Source: an uncultured Bacteroides sp. (GTDB lineage Bacteria; Bacteroidota; Bacteroidia; Bacteroidales; Bacteroidaceae). From it: DNA of 20,909 nucleotides. The stretch lies in assembly GCA_900546355.1 (NCBI GenBank), contig URCM01000052.1, forward strand, positions 1 to 20,909. The letters run 5' to 3'. A program made the position numbers and the translations under genes. Below, in pieces: positions 15,706-20,909 of the stretch. A model generated the notes under the pieces. That model worked only from the letters and a program-made list of their open reading frames with translations, was not told the origin of the DNA and searched no databases. Positions within the stretch are counted from its first letter, which is position 1, and each line of letters starts with the position of its first letter.

Positions 15706-16287
15706 TTAAACACTGTCCGGATTCACATATCCGTGCATGACTGCGTAGATGGCGAGGCCGGATACCGACTTGATGCCCAGCTTTTCGGCTATGTTCTTGC
15801 GGTGTGAGATGACCGTGGTCAGGCTGATGTTGAGACGTTCGGCTATCTCCTTATTGATATATCCTTTGGTCACTAATACCAATACTTCGATTTCGCGTGG
15901 CGAAAGGTCGTGTTCCGTGTTGGGCGTAGAAGAAGTATGAGGGGCAGGTCTGTGTCCATAGCGGCGCAGACGGACGATGGCTTTCACCAACCGGTCTTGG
16001 GGAAGGGTGTAGTCAAGGGTAGGCACGCCGTTCAGTTGGGGCTGTTCGCCGGAAGAAAGCACGATGGTTTTCGGTTTCCGTTCCAGAAAGAACGCCGTAT
16101 GTGCGAAATAGATTTGTGCCGACACGAAGTAGTGGGCATACATATCGGGCGTGTCGTCCGTCAGTTCCTCGAAAAAGGCAAACGTGCGGATAACCGCATC
16201 CGGTATCAGTTCTTCAATAATTGTCCGTAGCCCGAGTGCCGCCAATGTATTTTGTTCGAGGATGGCTATTTCTGGTGTATGTGGCAT
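15706..16287 (-). CDS. LuxR/NarL-type transcription factor with degenerate receiver domain
   Basis: 193 residues from ATG 16287. Residues 128-188 are a typical LuxR HTH: LSPREIEVLVLVTKGYINKEIAERLNISLTTVISHRKNIAEKLGIKS with the conserved E, G, T and V positions. Residues 5-108 have the length and hydrophobic pattern of a response-regulator receiver (EIAILEQNTLAALGL; KTIVLSS at the beta-4 position), but the acidic pocket is reduced to E11 and the phospho-acceptor position falls in HYFVSAQIYF, where no Asp is available. Phosphorylation control is thus unlikely. An upstream GTG (16308) is in frame but lies inside a repeat, so I prefer the ATG. Possible target: the convergent porin, by proximity only. 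Confidence 0.85.
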   Translation of the reverse strand: MPHTPEIAILEQNTLAALGLRTIIEELIPDAVIRTFAFFEELTDDTPDMYAHYFVSAQIYFAHTAFFLERKPKTIVLSSGEQPQLNGVPTLDYTLPQDRLVKAIVRLRRYGHRPAPHTSSTPNTEHDLSPREIEVLVLVTKGYINKEIAERLNISLTTVISHRKNIAEKLGIKSVSGLAIYAVMHGYVNPDSV

Positions 16288-16302
16288 AGTGTGCGATTTT
16301 TT

Positions 16303-16373
16303 CACCACAGGTTACACAGATAAAATAAATGAGAGATTAAGCTCTGAAACATTTTTCTGTGTAACTTGTGGTG
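16303..16373. repeat. Short inverted repeat pair (copies A and B)
   Basis: Copy A, CACCACAGGTTACACAGA (16303-16320), and copy B, the inverted form at 16356-16373, agree at 17 of 18 bases. The 35 bases between them include AGAGATTAAGCTCT-like symmetry. The pair fills the gap between the LuxR-type gene and the dehydrogenase gene. Confidence 0.85.
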
Positions 16374-16384
16374 GATTTTTAGTT

Positions 16385-18052
16385 CTAAATCTGTGTAATC
16401 TGTGGTGAAAGATGGAGGTATCCGGCGACCGCTTCGGCACACCGTTCTCCGTCGATACCTGCCGATACGATTCCTCCGGCATATCCGGCTCCTTCGCCAC
16501 AAGGGAAAAGTCCTTCCACCTCTATGTGCTGAAGTGTTTCAGCATTGCGGGTGATGCGGACGGGAGCTGAGGTGCGGGTTTCTACGGCTATCATCACGGC
16601 ATCGTTCGTGAGGAAACCGCGTGAGCTTTTACCGAATAGCTGGAAGCCTTGGCTCAGGCGGTCACTGATGAACTTCGGCATCCAGAAATGGAGGGGAGAG
16701 GAAATCAGTCCTGGGCTGTATGAACTGGAAGGCAGGTCGAAACTCAGTTTTTTGCGGGTGAAGTCCACCATCCGTTGGGCGGGAGCCGTCTGGCGCATAT
16801 TGCCCTGTTGCCAGCAGATTTGTTCCAGTTTCTCTTGGAAACGCATCATAGCCAGCGGGTGAACGGTTCCTTCTTCTGTCTTTGCTTGTGTTATTAAGGC
16901 TTCTGTCTGCGCTTCGGCGGAACCGGGATAGGCTTCGCACGCTTGAAGTTGCAGGTCGGGATGTGCAAGGTCTTCGGTGCGGAGTTCCACCACCATGCCC
17001 GAGTTGCTCCATTTTGTACCTCGGTTGCTGGGACTCATGCCGTTCACTACAATCTGGTGTGGACCGCTTGCCGCAGGCACCACGAAACCTCCGGGGCACA
17101 TGCAGAAACTGTATACGCCACGTCCGTCCACTTGTTGCACGAAGCTGTATTCCGCTGCAGGCAGGTATTTTCCCCGTCCTGCCTTGTTGTGATATTGGAT
17201 TTGGTCTATCAACATCGAAGGATGTTCCAGACGTACGCCCACAGCAATACCTTTTGGTTCGATGTACACTCCGTTGGCATACAGCCAGCGGTAGACATCG
17301 CGTGCCGAATGTCCTGTAGCGAGAATAACCGGTCCGTGGAATGTCTTGCCCGTGTTCGTCTCGATGCCAGTCACTTTGCCGTGCTCGATGACGAGTGCGT
17401 CCATACGGGTTTGGAAATGTACCTCTCCGCCACAAGCGAGGATGGTGTTGCGCATATTCTCGATGACGCGGGGAAGTTTGTCCGTTCCGATGTGTGGATG
17501 CGCGTCTATTAAAATGGAGGTGTCTGCCCCGTGCTGGCAGAACACATTCAATATCTTTTCCACATTGCCCCGTTTTTTGCTCCGGGTGTAGAGCTTTCCG
17601 TCCGAGTAAGCTCCCGCTCCTCCTTCGCCGAAACTATAGTTCGATTCGGCATCCACTTTGTGTTCCCGGCTGATGTGTGCCAGGTCTTCTTTCCGTTCGC
17701 GCACGTTTTTTCCCCGTTCCACCACAATGGGGCGCAATCCTAATTCGATAAGTTTCAGCGAGGCGAAGAGTCCGCCTGGTCCTGCACCTACCACGATGAC
17801 CGCCGGACGGTCGGATACATCACGGTATTGGATGGACGTAAAAGCTTCTTCTTCGGGCAGTTCATTGATGAATACCCGTACTTTCAGGTTGATGAATATG
17901 GTGCGCTGGCGTGCGTCGATGCTCCGTTTAAGGATGCGTATTGCCTTGATGGTCCGCACATCGAGTCCTTTTTCGCGGCCGATGTATTGTTTGATGTTGT
18001 CGTTGCTTGCTGCCTGTTCGGGCAGTACGCGTAATTGAAGTTCTTGTATCAT
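16385..18052 (-). CDS. NAD(FAD)-dependent dehydrogenase (COG2509 type)
   Basis: 555 residues, cytoplasmic flavoprotein of unknown substrate. An N-terminal region (1-80) of the kind found in this family precedes the FAD Rossmann motif VVGAGPGGLFASLKLIELG (G89, G91, G94) ending in the ribose-binding E112 (VVERGKN). NYSFGEGGAGAYSDGKLYTR and HPHIGTDKLPRV are family signatures; ATGHSARD and the C-terminal FPCGEGAGYAGGIVSAGIDG complete the flavin site. After that the protein ends GYLHLSPQITQI, and codons for SPQITQI plus the stop come from repeat copy C (16387-16407), so the original C-terminus has probably been replaced. It lies 47 bases after the GxxExxY gene. Confidence 0.88.
   Translation of the reverse strand: MIQELQLRVLPEQAASNDNIKQYIGREKGLDVRTIKAIRILKRSIDARQRTIFINLKVRVFINELPEEEAFTSIQYRDVSDRPAVIVVGAGPGGLFASLKLIELGLRPIVVERGKNVRERKEDLAHISREHKVDAESNYSFGEGGAGAYSDGKLYTRSKKRGNVEKILNVFCQHGADTSILIDAHPHIGTDKLPRVIENMRNTILACGGEVHFQTRMDALVIEHGKVTGIETNTGKTFHGPVILATGHSARDVYRWLYANGVYIEPKGIAVGVRLEHPSMLIDQIQYHNKAGRGKYLPAAEYSFVQQVDGRGVYSFCMCPGGFVVPAASGPHQIVVNGMSPSNRGTKWSNSGMVVELRTEDLAHPDLQLQACEAYPGSAEAQTEALITQAKTEEGTVHPLAMMRFQEKLEQICWQQGNMRQTAPAQRMVDFTRKKLSFDLPSSSYSPGLISSPLHFWMPKFISDRLSQGFQLFGKSSRGFLTNDAVMIAVETRTSAPVRITRNAETLQHIEVEGLFPCGEGAGYAGGIVSAGIDGERCAEAVAGYLHLSPQITQI
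16387..16407. repeat. Repeat copy C overlapping the dehydrogenase C-terminus
   Basis: The - strand reads CACCACAGATTACACAGATT, the consensus of the family, in the same orientation as copy B. Read in frame it encodes residues SPQITQI at the end of the dehydrogenase, and the TAG stop begins at its edge. Confidence 0.9.
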
Positions 18053-18072
18053 AATGGTTTATTACTTTGGGG

Positions 18073-18093
18073 CACCACAGATTATGCAGATTA
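18073..18093. repeat. Left terminal inverted repeat (copy D) of the GxxExxY element
   Basis: CACCACAGATTATGCAGATT plus A; 19 of 21 bases match the inverted copy E at 18507-18527. It lies between the dehydrogenase start (20 bases away) and the GxxExxY stop codon (6 bases away). Confidence 0.9.
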
Positions 18094-18099
18094 AACAAT

Positions 18100-18480
18100 T
18101 TATTTTATATATCGTTTGATCCCGTGCTGTAAGTTTATAGTATTGAAATTTATTAATAATCCAATGTGTTTGTTCGCAAGTTTCAAGTAAGTAAGCAATT
18201 GGGCTGTATGGATAGGTAGTAAGTTCTCTACCGATTTCAGCTCTACAAAGACCTGATTCTCTACGGAAATACCTATTTTGTAAGCATTGGGTATGATGAT
18301 GCCATTGTAATTGATGTCAATTCCCTTTTGTCGTTCGTAATGCAATCCTTTTTGTTCCAGTTCATAGCATAAACACGTTTCGTAAGTACTTTCAAGAAGC
18401 CCGGGTCCTAATGCCCTATGTACTTGATAAGCACAGCCTATAATGTTGTATGATAATTGGTTTAATTCCATCGTATTCAT
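18100..18480 (-). CDS. GxxExxY family protein (PD-(D/E)XK nuclease-like fold)
   Basis: 126 residues, the normal length. The name-giving motif is GLLESTY (G27, E30, Y33) inside YQVHRALGPGLLESTYETCL. The second half has VFVELKSVENLLPIHTAQLLTYLKL and IGLLINFN, the other family hallmarks; E80 and K82 in VELKS fit the E-x-K of the PD-(D/E)XK nuclease superfamily, with Q94 downstream. The position where I expect the metal-binding Asp (as in R-x-D-L-L-V) reads KIGISV, with Gly70, so catalysis may be lost or the Asp supplied elsewhere. ATG 18480 is used; ATG 18471 is also possible. Biochemical function of the family is not established. It is enclosed by inverted repeats. Confidence 0.92.
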   Translation of the reverse strand: MNTMELNQLSYNIIGCAYQVHRALGPGLLESTYETCLCYELEQKGLHYERQKGIDINYNGIIIPNAYKIGISVENQVFVELKSVENLLPIHTAQLLTYLKLANKHIGLLINFNTINLQHGIKRYIK

Positions 18481-18506
18481 CCTCTTGAGAAAATAATAAA
18501 TTAAAA

Positions 18507-18527
18507 TAATCTGTGTAATCTGTGGTG
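18507..18527. repeat. Right terminal inverted repeat (copy E) of the GxxExxY element
   Basis: TAATCTGTGTAATCTGTGGT plus G, inverted partner of copy D (19/21). It lies 10 bases before the radA stop codon, so the element abuts the radA 3' end. Confidence 0.9.
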
Positions 18528-18537
18528 AAAAAAAACA

Positions 18538-19911
18538 TCATCCGAAGAGTTCCCGGAAGGCTTCTTCCACTTTTCGTACCGGCACTAACTCGATATGGAT
18601 TTTGTTGCGGTTCAAACCTTGCAGATTATGTTTGGGGACGAGCATACGCTTGAAACCTAACTTTTCTGCCTCGCTGATGCGTTGCTCGATGCGGTTCACC
18701 GGACGGATTTCTCCACTTAGACCTACCTCACCTGCCATACAGACACCCGCTTCTATTTCCGTGTCCATGTTGCTCGAAAGGATGGCGCTGATGACCGCCA
18801 GGTCGATGGCAGGGTCGTTTACCTTCAGACCGCCGGCGATGTTGAGAAACACGTCTTTCTGCGCCAGTTTGAAGCCTACACGTTTCTCCAGTACAGCCAG
18901 CAGCATGTTCATACGGCGCAGGTCGAAACCCGTGGCAGAGCGTTGGGGCATACCGTAGGCTGCCGTGCTCACCAGTGCCTGCACTTCGATGAGAAACGGG
19001 CGGATGCCTTCCACGGCACAGGCAATGGCTACGCCGCTCATACCCTCGTGGTCTTGCGTGAGGAGCAGCTCCGAAGGGTTACTTACCTGGCGCAGTCCGT
19101 CCTGGCGCATTTCGTAGATGCCCAGTTCCGCCGTGCTTCCGAAACGGTTCTTGATGCTTCGTAAGATGCGGTACATATAGTGCTGGTCGCCTTCGAATTG
19201 CAACACCGTGTCGACGATATGTTCCAGCACTTTCGGTCCGGCTATGCTTCCTTCTTTGTTGATATGTCCGATAAGGATGACGGGAGTGCCTGTCTCTTTG
19301 GCGAATTTCAGGATGGCGGCGGAACATTCGCGTACTTGCACGATGCTTCCGGGTGAGGAGTCGATGGTTTCGGTCGATATAGTCTGTATGGAGTCGATGA
19401 TGACCAGATCGGGAGCCGTGTTCTTGATATGGGTGAAGATTTGCTCCAGCGATGTTTCGCAGGCTATCAGTAGTTGCGTATCTTCCGGGTGCGGGATGCG
19501 GTCGGCGCGCAGCTTCAGCTGGCGCGCACTTTCTTCGCCCGATACATAAAGCACTTTCAGACCGGACAGGCGCAGCACTGTTTGCAGGACGAGGGTTGAT
19601 TTCCCGATGCCCGGTTCTCCTCCTATCAGGGTAAGCGAGCCTTCTACCAGTCCTCCGCCTAATACACGGTTCAGTTCGTTGTCTTTCATGTCGATGCGCA
19701 GTTCTTCGCTCGAAGTGATTTCGTGCAACCGTTGGGGCTTGGTGCGTACCGATTCGATGCCGTGTGCCGTGTGTTTTGCCACGGGCGTTTCCTTGCGCAC
19801 CACTTCTTCCGCAAATGTGTTCCATTCTCCGCACGAAGGGCATTTTCCTGCCCATTTGGGTGATTCGTACCCGCAATGGGTACATACATATACCGTCTTT
19901 TCCTTTGCCAT
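18538..19911 (-). CDS. radA: DNA repair protein RadA
   Basis: RecA-like ATPase and helicase that extends branches in recombination and helps process stalled forks. 457 residues, the normal length. N-terminal zinc finger C10-x2-C13 and C24-x2-C27 (CTHCGYESPKWAGKCPSCGEW); Walker A GGEPGIGKST (97-106); Walker B LVIIDSIQT (D173); the RadA-specific KNRFG motif at 254-258; and a C-terminal Lon-protease-like domain (about 290-457) containing SATGFDLRRMNML and GEVGLSGEIRPVNRI, without the Lon serine-lysine proteolytic dyad being implied. All motifs intact. It is transcribed from its own upstream region with a TAAGTTTG -7 box. Confidence 0.97.
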   Translation of the reverse strand: MAKEKTVYVCTHCGYESPKWAGKCPSCGEWNTFAEEVVRKETPVAKHTAHGIESVRTKPQRLHEITSSEELRIDMKDNELNRVLGGGLVEGSLTLIGGEPGIGKSTLVLQTVLRLSGLKVLYVSGEESARQLKLRADRIPHPEDTQLLIACETSLEQIFTHIKNTAPDLVIIDSIQTISTETIDSSPGSIVQVRECSAAILKFAKETGTPVILIGHINKEGSIAGPKVLEHIVDTVLQFEGDQHYMYRILRSIKNRFGSTAELGIYEMRQDGLRQVSNPSELLLTQDHEGMSGVAIACAVEGIRPFLIEVQALVSTAAYGMPQRSATGFDLRRMNMLLAVLEKRVGFKLAQKDVFLNIAGGLKVNDPAIDLAVISAILSSNMDTEIEAGVCMAGEVGLSGEIRPVNRIEQRISEAEKLGFKRMLVPKHNLQGLNRNKIHIELVPVRKVEEAFRELFG

Positions 19912-19935
19912 ACCTTGTTTTCCTGATTATCTCGG

Positions 19936-19943
19936 CAAACTTA
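19936..19943 (-). promoter_or_regulatory. -7 box of radA
   Basis: TAAGTTTG on the - strand matches TAnnTTTG exactly, 25 bases before the radA ATG. No good -33 element seen. Confidence 0.45.
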
Positions 19944-20222
19944 AGTAAAAATCTGCATATATTCTGCTTGTATGGTGAAAAAACGAAGATTTTTGCGTAA
20001 ATCTGCATCAGCATAAGAAATATACCTCTCTGAACTTAAATAAGTTAGAAGAATTACCTCGCTTTCGGGTAATGAGTTGGAAACCGTCCTGATTGCCGTG
20101 GTCTGCGTCGCTTTGTTTGTTTGGGAACTCTTATTGGTGCAAAGACACCCAATAATATGTCACAGCCATTGAATGTTGCCCGTTTCTTAGAAGCTGTTTT
20201 ATGGTAAACTTCCGCCTTCAAG

Positions 20223-20281
20223 TATCCTTGCTTCTATGACCAAGTATTATTGGATACTCAGCCATTTATCCTTGCTTCTAT
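20223..20281. repeat. 15-bp direct repeat, 44 bases apart
   Basis: TATCCTTGCTTCTAT occurs at 20223-20237 and 20267-20281 without mismatch. Between them AGTAT..ATACT makes a small hairpin. Could be a duplication left by an excised element. Confidence 0.7.
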
Positions 20282-20340
20282 CGCGGTTGAAGCATAGTTT
20301 CATTTGGAAGGGAGTAATTGGGCAAAATGCGGATATTCAT
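20278..20340 (-). pseudogene. Possible remnant: 20-codon 5' end of a lost gene
   Basis: The frame MNIRILPNYSLPNETMLQPR ends at TAG. A perfect -7 box TACTTTTG (20358-20365, - strand) is upstream, but the spacing leaves almost no room for a ribosome-binding site. More likely a truncated gene or leader than a functional peptide. Confidence 0.2.
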
Positions 20341-20357
20341 TTTTTATTATATTGTTG

Positions 20358-20365
20358 CAAAAGTA
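20358..20365 (-). promoter_or_regulatory. Orphan -7 box on - strand
   Basis: TACTTTTG matches TAnnTTTG exactly but reads into a region with no intact gene. No -33 element seen. Confidence 0.35.
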
Positions 20366-20417
20366 CGGTAGTTAGGGGGAAGCCTCGTTATAAGAATTAC
20401 GGTAGGGCATACCTATA

Positions 20418-20449
20418 TTTCCGTTTTTGTCCGATAAATAGTATATTTG
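20418..20449 (+). promoter_or_regulatory. Candidate promoter of the small AraC-type gene
   Basis: TATATTTG (20442-20449) is an exact -7 match; TTTC (20418-20421) sits 20 bases upstream as a 3/4 -33 match. The start site would be near 20456, 18 bases before the ATG. Confidence 0.55.
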
Positions 20450-20473
20450 CAAAGGAAATAAAAGAATGAGGAT

Positions 20474-20671
20474 ATGGCAGAAACGAAAAATATTATCATA
20501 AAGGATACCCTTGACGGACTAGGCACGGACCTCGATATCTCCCGCCTGCTCCGAGACAAGTCGCTGACCTTCGTCCGCATTTCCGACCTGTTCGGTTTCT
20601 CATCGCCTGCTTATTTCAGCCGTTACGTGCAGCAGCATCTGGGGGTAAGCCCGACGGAGTATAGGGGGTGA
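20474..20671 (+). CDS. Minimal AraC-type HTH protein (65 residues)
   Basis: Residues about 22-64 match the C-terminal half of an AraC/XylS DNA-binding domain: RLLRDKSLTFVRISDLFGFS followed by SPAYFSRYVQQHLGVSPTEYR, with the GFSS-YFSR and G-SP-EYR signatures. A normal AraC domain has about 100 residues and two HTH units; here only the second HTH is recognisable and the first 20 residues (MAETKNIIIKDTLDGLGTDL) are unrelated to a sensor domain. GAGGA lies just before the ATG and a good promoter lies upstream, so the short form may be a functional product and not merely a fragment. The zinc-ribbon gene follows 68 bases later in the same direction. Confidence 0.7.
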   Translation: MAETKNIIIKDTLDGLGTDLDISRLLRDKSLTFVRISDLFGFSSPAYFSRYVQQHLGVSPTEYRG

Positions 20672-20739
20672 TGTGCTTTTCCTTGGTAAGTAACTATAAC
20701 CGCTTATAAAGAAAGAGATAGACATTAAATAGGATATAT

Positions 20740-20909
20740 ATGGAACAACAATTTTGTCAAAGTTGCGGCATGCCCCTGAACGATGAGAACAGAGGAACCC
20801 ATGCCGATGGAAGCCGTAGCGAAGATTATTGCATGTATTGTTACAAGAACGGTGCGTTTACCCAGGATTTCACGATGGGACAAATGATTGAGTTCTGCCT
20901 GCAATTCTT
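20740..20909 (+). CDS. Zinc-ribbon protein, 3' end beyond window
   Basis: The frame begins MEQQFCQSCGMPLNDENRGT and runs off the window after 56 codons. Two CxxC pairs are visible, C6-x2-C9 (FCQSCGMPL) and C31-x2-C34 (YCMYCYKNG), followed by GAFTQDFTMGQMIEFCLQF. This fits the putative zinc-ribbon family PF12674 (short cytoplasmic proteins of unknown role that begin with FCQSCGMPL-like sequence). AGGA 6 bases before ATG serves as ribosome-binding site. Likely read with the small AraC-type gene upstream. Total length cannot be known. Confidence 0.85.
   Translation, partial: MEQQFCQSCGMPLNDENRGTHADGSRSEDYCMYCYKNGAFTQDFTMGQMIEFCLQF

Larger units (their letters stand above)
18073..18527. mobile_element. 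Candidate mobile unit: GxxExxY gene framed by 21-bp inverted repeats
   Basis: The 455-bp stretch consists of copy D, the GxxExxY gene and copy E, with almost nothing else: 6 bases between D and the stop codon and 26 bases between the start codon and E. Repeats of the same family without a gene lie at 16303-16407. This fits a small autonomous unit plus non-autonomous derivatives. No target-site duplication was recognised, so mobility is inferred. Confidence 0.45.
19912..20473. other. Intergenic region with gene debris and direct repeats
   Basis: No intact gene. Near radA there are two TAAATCTGCAT-like boxes (about 19949 and 20000). Bases 20055-20175 are open on the + strand without a start (ITSLSGNELETVLIAVVCVA then a hydrophobic continuation to a TGA), and the - strand of 20063-20237 is also open, so this may be the remains of a gene. 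A 15-bp direct repeat lies at 20223-20237 and 20267-20281. A -7 box and 20-codon frame on the - strand (20278-20365) may be the start of a deleted gene. Confidence 0.5.

Noticed and set aside
16288..16308. Upstream GTG start for the LuxR-type regulator (adds MVKKSHT)
   Set aside because: The GTG codons fall inside repeat copy A and the added residues are not part of a receiver fold; ATG 16287 fits better.

Overview
The window looks like a chromosomal segment of a Bacteroidaceae species (Bacteroides/Phocaeicola type). Supporting signs are an LpxC-FabZ fusion protein, a 389-residue PurM of the Bacteroidetes kind, a Bacteroides-style DcaP-like porin, and several upstream boxes matching the Bacteroidetes -7 consensus TAnnTTTG. 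No rRNA, tRNA or CRISPR array was seen. Genus-level assignment is inference from protein style and gene order.

Layout. 1-995: 3' part of a group II intron on the + strand (reverse transcriptase/maturase, domain V and domain VI), entering from the left edge. 1000-1540: a 30-codon gene on the - strand with its own terminator, -7 box and a 180-base leader. 1539-6341 (all -): lpxD, lpxC/fabZ, lpxA, a PF07929-type protein and miaA, an early lipid A cluster with a tRNA-modification gene at its end. 6342-6692: non-coding, holding a four-unit 22-bp array and a hairpin. 6693-12684 (all -): purM, a small membrane protein, fic, prfA, a DUF4153 membrane protein and pyrF, closely packed and probably one transcript from a promoter near 12715. 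12775-14235 (-): a secreted GH10-like lipoprotein/hydrolase-family protein. 14236-14455: divergent promoter region with a 36-bp-arm inverted repeat. 14456-15703 (+): outer-membrane porin, convergent with a LuxR-type regulator (15706-16287, -). 16385-18052 (-): FAD-dependent dehydrogenase. 18100-18480 (-): a GxxExxY-family PD-(D/E)XK protein. 18538-19911 (-): radA. 19912-20473: non-coding with gene debris. 20474-20671 and 20740-end (+): a minimal AraC-type HTH protein and a zinc-ribbon protein cut by the window edge.

The most interesting signal is a family of short dispersed repeats built on CACCACAGATTACACAGAT. Two copies form 21-bp inverted termini (19/21 identical) tightly around the GxxExxY nuclease-fold gene; three more sit just beyond the neighbouring dehydrogenase gene, one of them supplying that gene's last codons and stop. 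A sister repeat (CGCGGATTAACGCAGATTA type) makes the long inverted repeat in front of the porin. This resembles a REP/RAYT arrangement with a nuclease-fold protein in place of the transposase, and I propose it as a candidate undescribed repeat-mobilising system. A second notable feature is that the first 36 bases of fic nearly duplicate the start of the downstream prfA gene.
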